A stretch of 64,000 bases of DNA from WQXF01 sp031553615 (GCA_031553615.1 JAVBLJ010000013.1:1-64000), one strand, 5' to 3'; positions 35,707-44,428 are shown, numbered from the stretch's first letter. Notes: a model not told the origin generated them from the letters alone. Numbers and translations: made by a program.

Positions 35707-36699
35707 TTAGTTGGCGATCGCGTCGTCGAACTTAAAATCGGAGGCCTTGAAATCCACGCGCCTCACGAACGCGCAGGCTTCGGTCGCGCCGTCGATGCGG
35801 TCCATGCCGCTGTCTTCCCATTCCACGGAGAGCGGGCCCTGATAGCCCACCGCGTTGAGCACGCGGATAATCTCCTCGAAGTTGACGTCGCCATGGCCTA
35901 GCGAGCGGAAGTTCCAGCCGCGGCGCAGGTCGCCGAAATCGATGTGCGAGCCCAGTATGCCGCTGCGGCCATCCAGGGTGACGGCGGCATCCTTCATGTG
36001 CACATGGTATACGCGGCTGGCGAAATCGGCCAGGAACAGATGGGGCTTGATGCCCTGCCATTGCAGATGGCTGGGATCGAAGTTGAGGCCGAACTCGAGG
36101 CGATCGGCAAAGCGATCGAGCAGCATCTTGGTGGAGTAATAATCGAATGCGATCTCGCCCGGATGCACTTCCAGCGCGTATTGGATGCCCTGCTTTTTGA
36201 ATTCATCCAGGATGGGGGACCAGAGCTTTACGATCTCGTCGAAGCCCGCGTTCACCATGGCGGCCGTGGTCTGCGGGAAGGAGTATATCCACTTCCAGAT
36301 GGGGGAGCCAGTGAAGCTGGTGACCACGGTGGCGCCAAGCTTCTTGGCAACGGTGGGAGCCTTCATCATGGTGTCGATGGCCCACTGGCGGATACCCTCG
36401 GGGTTATTGGCCAGCGCGGCTGGGGCGAAGTTGTTCAGGCGCTCATCGGGCGCATCGCCCACGCACTGGCCGATGATGTGGGTGGCGATGGCTTTGCACT
36501 GCAAGCCATGCTTCTTGAGCGTATCGAGCAGATAGGCCACGTAGCTATCGTCGGCGTAGGCCTTGTCGATATCGATGCCGTTGCCCCAGCAGGCGATTTC
36601 CAGCCCGTCGTAGCCCATCTTTTTCGCCAGCGCGCACAGTTCTTCGAAAGGTAGATCGGCCCATTGGCAGGTACAAAGCGTTACAAGTCTCTTTCCCAT
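35707..36699 (-). CDS. Sugar phosphate isomerase/epimerase (xylose-isomerase-like TIM barrel)
   Basis: 330 residues. Likely metal ligands are in LEVHPGE, NFDPSHLQW, YHVHMKD and LSVEWEDSG, the usual Glu-Asp-His-Glu set of the AP-endonuclease-2/IolE-like barrel. It probably interconverts keto and aldo forms, or dehydrates an inosose, in the pathway served by the dehydrogenase and ABC importer downstream. It is the first gene of the operon. The ATG follows GAGGAGGAATATCACC. The transcript has a leader of about 210 bases. Confidence 0.92.
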   Translation of the reverse strand: MGKRLVTLCTCQWADLPFEELCALAKKMGYDGLEIACWGNGIDIDKAYADDSYVAYLLDTLKKHGLQCKAIATHIIGQCVGDAPDERLNNFAPAALANNPEGIRQWAIDTMMKAPTVAKKLGATVVTSFTGSPIWKWIYSFPQTTAAMVNAGFDEIVKLWSPILDEFKKQGIQYALEVHPGEIAFDYYSTKMLLDRFADRLEFGLNFDPSHLQWQGIKPHLFLADFASRVYHVHMKDAAVTLDGRSGILGSHIDFGDLRRGWNFRSLGHGDVNFEEIIRVLNAVGYQGPLSVEWEDSGMDRIDGATEACAFVRRVDFKASDFKFDDAIAN

Positions 36700-36918
36700 G
36701 GTGATATTCCTCCTCTTGCATTGTGCAATGGTATGTAATGATTGGATAACAAAAATTCATAAAAAAACCCGGCAAAGCCAATGTTCAACACCGCATAGGA
36801 ACGCGAGTGCACGAAGATGGGCAAGCGGATGCAGGGAGCGCAGCACATGGAATGTGCAAAATATTGCTGTATCGCTGCAACACGGCAAAGCGTTTGAGCG
36901 ATGGTTTGAACTGTTAAA

Positions 36919-36947
36919 ATTGTAGCATATGACCCGGTGGGTGTCAA
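36919..36947 (-). promoter_or_regulatory. Near-consensus promoter of the sugar operon
   Basis: Minus-strand TTGACA (36942-36947), exactly 17 bases, TACAAT (36919-36924). One of the best promoters in the window, so the operon probably depends on a repressor. The 273-bp gap to feoB holds this promoter and the leader; no operator is certain. Confidence 0.85.
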
Positions 36948-36972
36948 CCACACATTCGATCCGTGATCCGTG

Positions 36973-39141
36973 TCACAGCGCGGTCAGCCAGCGGGCGACG
37001 CTGGTAAACGCAAGGCAAAGCAGCGCGCCCGCGAGTGTGGGCAGCACGATGGCGAGCGCCGTCCAGCGCAGGCTGCGCGTCTCGTGGTGAATGGTGAGGC
37101 AGGTGGTGGAGCACGGCCAGTGCAGGAGCGAGAACAGCAGCACGTTCACTGCGGTGATCCAGGTCCAACCGTTTTGTACCAGCAGAGCCTTGAACTGCGC
37201 CAGGGAGCCCAAATCTTGCAAGCCGCCCTGCGCCGTGTACGCCATGAGCATGATGGGCAGCACGATCTCGTTGGCGGGCAGGCCCAGCACGAACGCCAGC
37301 AGGATCACGCCATCCATGCCCAGCGGGCGCGCAAGAGGATCGAGGAAGGCCGCGCAGTGCGCTAGCAGCGAGGCGTCGCCTACGGTGATGTTGGCCAGCA
37401 GCCACAGCACCAGCCCCGCGGGTGCAGCCACCATGGCGGCCCTGCCCAGCACAAACAGCGTTCGATCCAGCAGCGAGCGCACCAGCACCTTGCCCAGCTG
37501 CGGGCGGCGATAGGGCGGCAGCTCAAGCGCGAAGGACGAGGCCGTGCCGCGCAGCACGGTGCGGGAAAGCAGCTTCGAGGCGGCCAACGTCATGCCGATG
37601 CTGAACACCAGCACGCAGCCCAGCAGCGCCGCGCCTGCGAACGAACCGGCTCCGCCCAGACCTGTGCCCACAAAGAACATGCTGATGAGTGCGATGAGCG
37701 TGGGAAAGCGGCCGTTGCAGGGCACAAAGGCATTGGTGAGGATGGCGATGAGCCGCTCGCGCGGGGAATCGATGATGCGGCAGCCGGTCACACCCACCGC
37801 ATTGCACCCCAGCCCCATGCACATGGTCAGCGCCTGTTTGCCGCAGGCATCGCAGCGGTGAAAGAGCCGATCCAGGTTAAAGGCGACGCGCGGAAGATAG
37901 CCCGCATCCTCTAGCAAGGTGAACAGCGGGAAGAAGATGGCCATGGGGGGCAACATCACCGAAACCACCCAGGCCAGTACCCGGTATACGCCCTCGACCA
38001 ACAGCCGCCGCAGCCAGTCTGGCGCGCTCAGCCAGGTCAGCGCGTTGCTCAGGGGCGGTTCCAGCGCGGAGAGCGCTCGGCCCAGCAGCGCGGAGGGCGT
38101 GTTGGAACCCGATACGGTGAGCCAGAGAATGGCTAGGAGAGCCAGGAACATGGCGGGAAAGCCGATCCATCGGCTGGTCAGTGCGCGATCGATACGGCGG
38201 TCGCGCGCGGTGTGATCGGCCTCGCCGAAGCGCACCACGCCTTCGAGCAGCGCGCGCGCGGTGTGGAGCACCGAGGCGACCATCTGGTCGCGCAGCTCCT
38301 CACGGGGGAAGCCTTGCGCGGCCAGGGCTTCGCGCTGTGCTTGCACAGCCCGCTGCACCGATTCATCGGCGGCAAGATCGATGCCCAGGTGGCGCTGCAC
38401 GGCGCGCAGCACGGAGGAATCCCCCTCCAGTAAGCGCAGGGCCAGCCACCGCGCGGGCAGCGAAGCCTCGGCGGCGTGTTCCGACGCGGCCTCCCATGCG
38501 GCTGCTATCGCTGGCTCCAGCGCGCGTAGGGCCTGCTCGATCGCCTCCGGGTAGGCGACGCATGCACACGCGGGCATGCGCTGCCGGTCGTGGGCCTGTG
38601 CGACGCGTTCGCGCAGGGCATCCAGCCCGCGCTTGTCCCGCGCGGCGGTGCCGACTACGGGCACGCCCAACCGGGCTTCGAGGGCGGGCAGGTCGACCTG
38701 GATGCACTTGCGTCGGGCCTCGTCCAGCAGGTTTATGCACACCAGGGCGTTTGGGCAGAGCTCCAGCGTCTGCAGCACCAGGTTCAGGTTGCGCTCCAGG
38801 CAGGTGGCGTCGCAGACTACGATCACCGCGTGGGGGCTATCGAAGCAAAGGAAATCGCGCGCCACCTCTTCCTCGGCGGAGCGCGCATGGAGCGAGTAGC
38901 AGCCGGGCAAGTCCACCAGCTCATAGCGCTGCCCCTTCCATTCGAAGCGACCCTGCGCGCTGGCTACGGTCTTGCCCGGCCAATTCCCGGTATGCTGTTT
39001 GAGCCCGGTCAGTGCGTTGAAGATGGTGCTCTTGCCCACGTTGGGGTTGCCGGCTAGCGCGATGATGCGCGGGGGTTCCACCGCCATAGCGGGAACATCG
39101 ATGTCGCAACCCTGGGGCCTTGCATCCACCTTGAATCTCAT
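36973..39141 (-). CDS. feoB: Ferrous iron transporter FeoB
   Basis: 722 residues. The N-terminal G domain has G1 GNPNVGKST (31-39), the switch region QHTGNWPGKT, G3 DLPG (77-80) and G4 NLLD. The membrane part has the duplicated Gate core (FTLLEDAGYLPR, MGLGCNAVGVTGCRI; FVPCNGRFPTLIAL). It imports Fe2+ under anaerobic conditions. The ATG overlaps the feoA stop by four bases. No Fur or DtxR box is clear to me upstream. Confidence 0.98.
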   Translation of the reverse strand: MRFKVDARPQGCDIDVPAMAVEPPRIIALAGNPNVGKSTIFNALTGLKQHTGNWPGKTVASAQGRFEWKGQRYELVDLPGCYSLHARSAEEEVARDFLCFDSPHAVIVVCDATCLERNLNLVLQTLELCPNALVCINLLDEARRKCIQVDLPALEARLGVPVVGTAARDKRGLDALRERVAQAHDRQRMPACACVAYPEAIEQALRALEPAIAAAWEAASEHAAEASLPARWLALRLLEGDSSVLRAVQRHLGIDLAADESVQRAVQAQREALAAQGFPREELRDQMVASVLHTARALLEGVVRFGEADHTARDRRIDRALTSRWIGFPAMFLALLAILWLTVSGSNTPSALLGRALSALEPPLSNALTWLSAPDWLRRLLVEGVYRVLAWVVSVMLPPMAIFFPLFTLLEDAGYLPRVAFNLDRLFHRCDACGKQALTMCMGLGCNAVGVTGCRIIDSPRERLIAILTNAFVPCNGRFPTLIALISMFFVGTGLGGAGSFAGAALLGCVLVFSIGMTLAASKLLSRTVLRGTASSFALELPPYRRPQLGKVLVRSLLDRTLFVLGRAAMVAAPAGLVLWLLANITVGDASLLAHCAAFLDPLARPLGMDGVILLAFVLGLPANEIVLPIMLMAYTAQGGLQDLGSLAQFKALLVQNGWTWITAVNVLLFSLLHWPCSTTCLTIHHETRSLRWTALAIVLPTLAGALLCLAFTSVARWLTAL

Positions 39142-39434
39142 GCGTCGACCTCCCGTATGCTCGTAACCAGTACCCCGGCGGAATCGGCGGCGCGTAGCGC
39201 GATCAGTGCTCCGCAGATTCCGTATGCGGTGGGGTCGCCCAGCGGGCTGCGCAGTTCGCAGCGCACCTCAGCCCCTTCGATCAAGCCCAAATCCTGCAGC
39301 CTCCGGCGCATCTCGCCGCGCAGCGTCAGGCCAACTACCCGCGCGGTTTCGCCCAGGGCGAGGCAGCTCATTACCTTGGCCGGGGCCGCTTCCTTGACGG
39401 GCGTTCCCGGGGCGGATGTTTCTATATTAGACAT
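39138..39434 (-). CDS. feoA: Ferrous iron transport protein FeoA
   Basis: 98 residues. A 25-residue N-terminal extension precedes the SH3-like FeoA core (LALGETARVVGLTLRGEMRRR, then LGLIEGAEVRCELRSPLGD). It is a cytoplasmic accessory that supports FeoB. The ATG follows GGAGC at a rather long spacing. It is the first gene of feoAB. A minus-strand TATACT lies about 30 bp upstream of the start but no matching -35. Confidence 0.95.
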   Translation of the reverse strand: MSNIETSAPGTPVKEAAPAKVMSCLALGETARVVGLTLRGEMRRRLQDLGLIEGAEVRCELRSPLGDPTAYGICGALIALRAADSAGVLVTSIREVDA

Positions 39435-39540
39435 ATGCAGTATTGCTCCAAATAGTATAGGGGGAGACGTTTTTTCCCCTTCACCAGCCTATGCGCAGCG
39501 AAGAAGCCCAGTGCGCGGCGAAGGATCGCGGAGCACCATC

Positions 39541-39569
39541 AAAAAAGCCACCGGCACGTGGCCGTGGCT
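39541..39569 (-). terminator. Rho-independent terminator of the sigma-factor operon
   Basis: On the minus strand, AGCCACGGC pairs with GCCGGTGGCT with one bulge, followed by six T. It lies 18 bp past the stop of the five-repeat protein gene and separates that operon from feoAB. Confidence 0.85.
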
Positions 39570-39586
39570 TTGCGGGAGAACGGGGG

Positions 39587-40807
39587 TTAGATCAGCTTGT
39601 ATTCCATCGTGTTACCGATTACGCGGATATCCGGATCGAGCGGTTGCGGCGCTCCCTGCTCCTCCTCCGCGCCGAGGATGGAGATGTGCCCGTTCATCTC
39701 CTTGGCTAGGCTTAGCACCACGCCGTGCAGCGCGTTAGGCACCTGGATTTCGCCGTAGCAGTGGATGGCCTGTACCTTGGCGCGCAGCAGCTCGGGCGTC
39801 ACATCGGGCTTGATTTGCAGGAAGCCTGCGTTGTACAGCGTCACCGGCTCGGTCAGCCCCTCGAGCGTACCGGAGGAAAGCTCCATCGAGCCCGTGTTTT
39901 CCATCAGCTTGCCGGGATAGAACAGCAGAGAGCCATAGGTTTCGCACAGGTCAAACAGCGCGTCCTCCAGGCGCTCGGGGGCGGTAAGTCTGCCGCGCAC
40001 GGCCAGCTTCGTCAGCCCCGCGGTCAGCTGCTCCGCGGTGAGCTCTTCGGACACGCTGCAATCGCCATCCACGTAGATCGCGGGGCCGTAGCGGCGCAGG
40101 GAGAAGCGATCGAGCTTCAGGCCGCCTTCGGCGTAGGTGTAGCCCTCGGGCACGCAGCGGATGCGCGCGGCATCATCCTTCCACAGTTGCCGGGCGAGGG
40201 GCAAATCCTGTGCGCGCACCAGCAGGCTGGAGCCCATGAGGCGGATGTTTCGCTCGATCAGCGCGGCCAGCCCATCCTCCAATGCGCGGACATCGCCGGT
40301 GGCCATGTAGGTCTCCCCATCCTGCGCGAGGGCAAGGAAGTTTGCGTCGATGGAAAGCGTGCCATCGTGCAGGCGCACGCCGTCCGGGTAGGCCACCATC
40401 CTGCCGTTGATGCTGACGCCGACGGCACGGAACACTTCGGCTTGCCGCGTGCTGCAAATGAGCACGCCGTTTACGATGCCGCCCAGGACGGTGCCCTGCA
40501 GCTGCTCGACGGTGACATCGGGCTCCACGGTTAGCTTGCCGTTGATTTGGAAAAAGGTGGGCTTCGGCTCCTGACCGGCCGGGGCGGCGGTGATGCGGTC
40601 GCTGCCATTGACGCTGTGCAGGTGCGCGCCCGCGGGCACGACGGCGCTCTTCATCAGGTTGCCAAAGGGCAGGCGGGATTGCAAGGGAGCGGACGCGGGG
40701 GAGAAGAGGGCGATCATGCAATTCTGGATGGAGTCGATGGTGTCGGCGGTTTCCGTGGTGAGCTCGGTGAGGTCCAGCATCATTACGTTTTCAATGCGCA
40801 GTTTCAT
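39587..40807 (-). CDS. Uncharacterised protein built of five ~80-residue repeats
   Basis: 406 residues, no family recognised. Comparing the protein with itself shows five repeats starting near residues 2, 85, 166, 244 and 323, covering its whole length. Each starts with a strand of the type (I/Y)xxxG, then a helix-like stretch with regularly spaced Leu (VEQLQGTVLGGIVNGVLICS; LEDGLAALIERNIRLMGSS; TAEQLTAGLTKLAVRGRLT; TPELLRAKVQAIHCYGEI). A P-x-G-x(n)-G-x-L turn follows (VPAGAHL, YPDGVRL, VPEGYTY, YPGKLME). There is no signal peptide or membrane segment, so it should be cytoplasmic. The ATG has a perfect AAGGAGGT site. It is last in an operon with an ECF-type sigma factor. Confidence 0.9.
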   Translation of the reverse strand: MKLRIENVMMLDLTELTTETADTIDSIQNCMIALFSPASAPLQSRLPFGNLMKSAVVPAGAHLHSVNGSDRITAAPAGQEPKPTFFQINGKLTVEPDVTVEQLQGTVLGGIVNGVLICSTRQAEVFRAVGVSINGRMVAYPDGVRLHDGTLSIDANFLALAQDGETYMATGDVRALEDGLAALIERNIRLMGSSLLVRAQDLPLARQLWKDDAARIRCVPEGYTYAEGGLKLDRFSLRRYGPAIYVDGDCSVSEELTAEQLTAGLTKLAVRGRLTAPERLEDALFDLCETYGSLLFYPGKLMENTGSMELSSGTLEGLTEPVTLYNAGFLQIKPDVTPELLRAKVQAIHCYGEIQVPNALHGVVLSLAKEMNGHISILGAEEEQGAPQPLDPDIRVIGNTMEYKLI

Positions 40808-40829
40808 GGGGTTACCTCCTTATTGTTCT

Positions 40830-40855
40830 ATATAGGTGATCCATATAGGTGATCC
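40830..40855. repeat. Tandem 13-bp repeat upstream of the five-repeat protein gene
   Basis: ATATAGGTGATCC occurs twice in direct tandem, between the sigma factor stop and the ribosome binding site of the next gene. Half of a CACCTATAGGTG palindrome found at the ppk promoter (44491-44502) recurs here as TATAGGTG, so it may be a regulator site. Confidence 0.55.
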
Positions 40856-40884
40856 ATCGTGTTTTGCGTTGCAGCGGAGAGGAA

Positions 40885-41352
40885 TCAGTCGGGTTCATCA
40901 AGGTAATCAGCGCGAAGGAGCCGGGCCGCGGTGCGCAGCCGGGTGCGCACGGTGGCGGCGGGAATGCCCATGCACTCGCCGATTTCGGTGGCGTTGAGCC
41001 CTTGAAAGTGTCGGAGCTGCACGCACCGGCGCAGCGCTTCGGGCAACCGCGCCAGGGCGGCGAACACCTCGGGGCCGCTGTAATCCTCGGTGTAGGAGGC
41101 TTCGGGCAGCGCGTCGGCGGGTTGCTCGCGGCTGCGTTTGCGCAGCTGATCGAGCCATGCGCGCCGCAGCGTGAGCATCAGCCACCCTTGGATGCGTTCC
41201 GGGGAGTAATCCGCCAGCTCCTCGGCGTGCTCGCAGACCCGCAGGAAGGTTTGCTGCATCAGGTCGGCGGATTGGTGCGCATCTCGGCAGAGGGAAAGCG
41301 CATACCGCTGCAGCGCGGATTGGTTCGCGGAGTAGATCATCAGCGGCGTCAA
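40885..41352 (-). CDS. RNA polymerase sigma factor, ECF-like (sigma-70 regions 2 and 4)
   Basis: 155 residues. Region 2 occupies about 5-75 (ADLMQQTFLRVCEHAEEL, then GWLMLTLRRAWLDQLRK). Region 4 spans 100-150 (LPEALRRCVQLRHFQGLNATEIGECMGIPAATVRTRLRTAARLL). Region 3 is absent, as in extracytoplasmic-function sigma factors. The start is TTG, placed eight bases after AGGAGG; the neighbouring ATG ends at once. No anti-sigma factor with a membrane segment is nearby. Its partners in the operon are a 64-residue basic protein before it and the five-repeat protein after it. Confidence 0.9.
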   Translation of the reverse strand: MTPLMIYSANQSALQRYALSLCRDAHQSADLMQQTFLRVCEHAEELADYSPERIQGWLMLTLRRAWLDQLRKRSREQPADALPEASYTEDYSGPEVFAALARLPEALRRCVQLRHFQGLNATEIGECMGIPAATVRTRLRTAARLLRADYLDEPD

Positions 41353-41391
41353 TTCATTCCCTCCTCGCTTGCGGGGTGCCTTTTGCGGCTT

Positions 41392-41586
41392 TTAGAACTG
41401 GCATTGCTTCGAGAGCAGCGCGCGCAGCCCGTACTGCCACTCATCCTGCAGCATCGAGTCCGGCGCGGTCGCATGCGCTTTCTCGTTCCTGCGCGCCAAT
41501 CGACGCGCCCGTGCATCGGAAATGCGTTGCTGGAGTCTTGCGCGCAGGTTGCCGAGGGTGGTCGTTTTCATCAACTGTTCCGCCAT
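41392..41586 (-). CDS. Small basic hypothetical protein ahead of the sigma factor
   Basis: 64 residues. The first 40 are Arg/Ala-rich and probably helical (RARLQQRISDARARRLARR); the end is DEWQYGLRALLSKQCQF. The ATG follows GAGGAGGGAT. It is the first gene of the three-gene sigma operon, 39 bp before the sigma factor. It matches no anti-sigma type I know. It could be a sigma regulator or a DNA- or RNA-binding protein; position is the only clue. Confidence 0.7.
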   Translation of the reverse strand: MAEQLMKTTTLGNLRARLQQRISDARARRLARRNEKAHATAPDSMLQDEWQYGLRALLSKQCQF

Positions 41587-41695
41587 GTGTATCCCTCCTC
41601 ATCGCCTTTTCACCGGGTATACGCGCGAGGGAGGGCAAGTGTTTGCGGCTGCAAAAATATTTTCGGCAAGGCCCGCAATTTTTTAAGGGGGTATG

Positions 41696-41737
41696 AAAAA
41701 GGCTCCGCCGATAGCAGAATATCGGTTGGAGTCTTTT
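41696..41737. terminator. Bidirectional terminator-like hairpin in a divergent gap
   Basis: GGCTCC-CCGAT pairs with ATCGG-GGAGTC, flanked by AAAAA on one side and TTTT on the other, so it resembles a bidirectional terminator. It lies between divergent transcription units, where a terminator has no obvious client. It may insulate the two promoters. Confidence 0.6.
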
Positions 41738-41739
41738 GC

Positions 41740-41768
41740 TTGCTTCTTATTTGCAGCATTATTATACC
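41740..41768 (+). promoter_or_regulatory. Probable promoter of the HelD-like gene
   Basis: TTGCTT (41740-41745), 17 bases, TATACC (41763-41768), about 80 bp before the start. The 260-bp divergent gap 41587-41846 contains this and the hairpin at 41696-41737. Confidence 0.55.
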
Positions 41769-41846
41769 ACGTGATGGAAGGAAAGACCAGACTGTTTTTT
41801 TCTATTGCGGCATGCTAAGCTACCTCTACGATGCGGGAGGGATGCA

Positions 41847-44102
41847 ATGGTGGATCAGGATCGCGAACAATTGCGGCTTGAAGGACGGCGTCTGGAGCAG
41901 ACCATCGGGAACGCACAAGCACAGTTGGAAGGCATTCGGCAGCGTGCGGGTGAGCGCGCGGCGGCGCTGAGCGCCCTACAGGAGGATTTGTGGGATGATT
42001 CGGCGCAGGTTTACTCCATGCAGAGCTTCCACGACATGGTGGAGCTCAGTCAGCTGAACCAATCGTTGGCGGGCGACGTGGAATCGCAGGAGTCCGAGGC
42101 CCATACCCAAAGGGTGCTGGAGCAAATGCTCGATGCGCCCTACTTTGCACGCATCGATTTCCGATTCGATGAGGAGGGCGAGGGTGGGGATCAGGGCGAA
42201 GCGGAGCCGATCTACATCGGTCGCGCCACGCTTATGGCCCCCAATGGGCTCGATATCGATGTGTACGATTGGCGCGCGCCCGTCGCCAGCCTGTTTTATC
42301 GGCACGGCCTGGGTGCGGCCTCGTACAAAGCGCCGGGCGGAGTGATCGCCGGGGTGCTCTCGCTCAAGCGCCAGTTCGAAATCGGGCGCGGCGAACTGGC
42401 CTACTTCTTTGATGCAGATTTACAGATCGTGGATAGCTTCCTGCGCGAGCTGCTTTCAAAGACCGCTTCCCCTACGATGCGTGCCATCGTGGAGACCATT
42501 CAGCGCGATCAGGACATGATCATCCGCGATATGGACAGCGAGGTGCTCATGGTGCAGGGCGCGGCGGGCAGCGGCAAGACCTCGGTGGCCATGCATCGCG
42601 TGGCCTACCTGATGTATCGCGGGCTGGCCGGTCGGCTGAGCGCCGAGGAGCTGCTCATCCTTTCGCCTAATGCGGTGTTCGAGCGCTACATCGCGCACAT
42701 TCTGCCCGAGCTGGGCGAGCGCAGCGTGCGCACCCTGCTGCTGGAGGAGGTGTTCCGGCAACTGCTGCCCTCGGCCCGCATCCAGCCTCGGGCGGAGGCG
42801 GTGGAGGCGATGCTGGATTGCGCGGATGCGGCCAGCCGGGCGCTGTTGCGCGGGTGCGTGGAGTTCAAGGGCTCCGAGGCGTTCGTCATGGTGCTGGATC
42901 GGCTGGTGGAGGAGCTGCCGCACCGGTGGGTGGCCTATGCAGACATTGAGTATGACGAGGCTTGCATTGCCGAGCGTGGCGAGCTGCGGGACACGGTGCT
43001 GGGCGGCAAGCAGAGCGCGGCGGTGGGGCTGCGCCTGCGCTGGCTGGAGCGCGCAATCCTGGAGCGGGTGCGCGCCCGCCGCCGGGAGCGTATGGAGAAG
43101 CTGGTGCGCCAAGTGCGCGAAAATCCAGAGCAGGCGCAGGATGCGGAAGCGATCGCGCGCATGCTTTCCATTCAGGAAAATGCCGAGCTGGTGCGCCGGA
43201 TTCGCGCGTTCACCGAGGTGGATTGCGCCGCGCTATACCGGCGCCTATTCGAGGATCCTGAGGCGTTTGCGCGATTGACTGAGGGGATGGCGCTGCCGCC
43301 GGACATCGCCGCCATGGTGCGCATGACCCGCGTGCAGCTTTCGCAGGAGGTGACGCCGTTCGCGGATGCGGCGGCCATCGCCTACCTGCAAAGCCGGGTG
43401 TACGGATGCGCTGCGTTCCAGCATGTGCGCCAAGTGGTGATCGACGAGGCGCAGGACGAGCGGCCCCTGCACTTTGCGCTGCTCCGCGAGGCCTTCCCCA
43501 GGGCGCGCTTCACTCTGCTGGGGGACGTACACCAGGCGGTGGCCCAGCGCGCTGATCCCACGCTGTATGAGCGGGCGGGTGCGATCCTGGCCAAGCCCAG
43601 AACCGAGCGGGTTGTCATGGGCAAGAGCTTCCGCTGCACCGAGGAGATTTGGCGCTATTGCTCGCGTTTTCTGCCCTCGGGCGATGCGGGGGAGTGCTTC
43701 AGCCGCCACGGCGAAGCGCCCGCCGTGCATGCCGCGCCCGATGCAGAGGCGATGGATACGCTGCTGCTGCGCGAAATCGAGGTCGCCGTGCAGCGCGGGT
43801 ATCGTTCGATCGGGCTCGTTTGCAAGACTGAGCGGGAAGCGGCGGCGCTGCATGCCCGTTTGCGCGCGCATCGCCAGATCGGCCTGGTGCGCGGTGACGG
43901 CGAGACCGACGCGCGCGGCGTGTTCGTGATACCGCTCTACATGGCCAAGGGCCTGGAGTTCGACGCGGCGCTGGTCTGCGATGCCGACGCGGCGCATTAT
44001 GCCGCCCAGGAGGATAAGAACCTGCTCTATGTGGCGTGCACGCGCGCGCTGCACAAGCTCGATCTTTTCCACACCGGACCCGTCAGTCCGCTGATCGGCT
44101 GA
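41847..44102 (+). CDS. HelD-like RNA-polymerase-recycling ATPase (UvrD/Rep superfamily 1)
   Basis: 751 residues. The N-terminal coiled coil (about 1-50) is the HelD feature that enters the RNA polymerase secondary channel. DVYDWRAPVASLFYR at about 138-152 is typical of HelD. Walker A is VQGAAGSGKTS (238-245), Walker B is VVIDEAQDE, and a late motif is PLYMAKGLEFDAALV. HelD removes RNA polymerase from DNA and nucleic acids using ATP. The start is set by GGGAGGG. The length agrees with Bacillus HelD (about 770). The next gene follows after 38 bp. Confidence 0.9.
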   Translation: MVDQDREQLRLEGRRLEQTIGNAQAQLEGIRQRAGERAAALSALQEDLWDDSAQVYSMQSFHDMVELSQLNQSLAGDVESQESEAHTQRVLEQMLDAPYFARIDFRFDEEGEGGDQGEAEPIYIGRATLMAPNGLDIDVYDWRAPVASLFYRHGLGAASYKAPGGVIAGVLSLKRQFEIGRGELAYFFDADLQIVDSFLRELLSKTASPTMRAIVETIQRDQDMIIRDMDSEVLMVQGAAGSGKTSVAMHRVAYLMYRGLAGRLSAEELLILSPNAVFERYIAHILPELGERSVRTLLLEEVFRQLLPSARIQPRAEAVEAMLDCADAASRALLRGCVEFKGSEAFVMVLDRLVEELPHRWVAYADIEYDEACIAERGELRDTVLGGKQSAAVGLRLRWLERAILERVRARRRERMEKLVRQVRENPEQAQDAEAIARMLSIQENAELVRRIRAFTEVDCAALYRRLFEDPEAFARLTEGMALPPDIAAMVRMTRVQLSQEVTPFADAAAIAYLQSRVYGCAAFQHVRQVVIDEAQDERPLHFALLREAFPRARFTLLGDVHQAVAQRADPTLYERAGAILAKPRTERVVMGKSFRCTEEIWRYCSRFLPSGDAGECFSRHGEAPAVHAAPDAEAMDTLLLREIEVAVQRGYRSIGLVCKTEREAAALHARLRAHRQIGLVRGDGETDARGVFVIPLYMAKGLEFDAALVCDADAAHYAAQEDKNLLYVACTRALHKLDLFHTGPVSPLIG

Positions 44103-44140
44103 TTCTATTGCCATAGCTTATCATAGCGAGGAGGAAAAGC

Positions 44141-44428
44141 ATGCTGTTTTATGAAGTGTCGGGCCTGCTGGCCAGCATATTGGGCTTCAACTCTGCTGCA
44201 CTTTCGCCGGTTACGCCGCTCTTTGGGGGCGAGGTGAAGCCTATCGACCTGGCACGGCTGGTGATCGCCTGCGAAAAGCATTGGCGCATCACCCTTTTCG
44301 ACGATCAGGTGCAGGGCTTTGCGCGCCTGGGCGATCTGGTGTCCCACATCGAAGGGCTGCTGGCCGATGCCCTGGATGAGCGGCCCGAGGTCACCGACGA
44401 CGACCGCATCGCCTGGTATTATGAGTGA
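44141..44428 (+). CDS. Acyl-carrier-protein-like small protein lacking the carrier serine
   Basis: 95 residues. LVIACEKHWRITLFDDQVQGFARLGDLVSHIEGLL follows the ACP helix II-IV pattern (..ELVMALEEEFDIEIPDEDAEKITTVGDAVDYI..). At the position of the phosphopantetheine Ser in DSL the protein has Lys33-Pro34-Ile35, so it cannot be loaded in the normal way. The ATG follows GAGGAGG. It lies between the HelD-like gene and ppk and is probably co-transcribed with the former. It may be a scaffold or a regulatory ACP mimic; the assignment is by pattern only. Confidence 0.6.
   Translation: MLFYEVSGLLASILGFNSAALSPVTPLFGGEVKPIDLARLVIACEKHWRITLFDDQVQGFARLGDLVSHIEGLLADALDERPEVTDDDRIAWYYE

Noticed and set aside
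36681..36953. 90-codon minus-strand frame in the leader of the sugar operon
   Set aside because: It starts upstream of the predicted transcription start and has no ribosome binding site; probably leader sequence only.
41693..41818. 41-codon ORF with an AAGGGGG site in the gap before the HelD-like gene
   Set aside because: Its 5' part is the terminator-like hairpin and its 3' part is the HelD promoter and leader, so coding is unlikely though not excluded.
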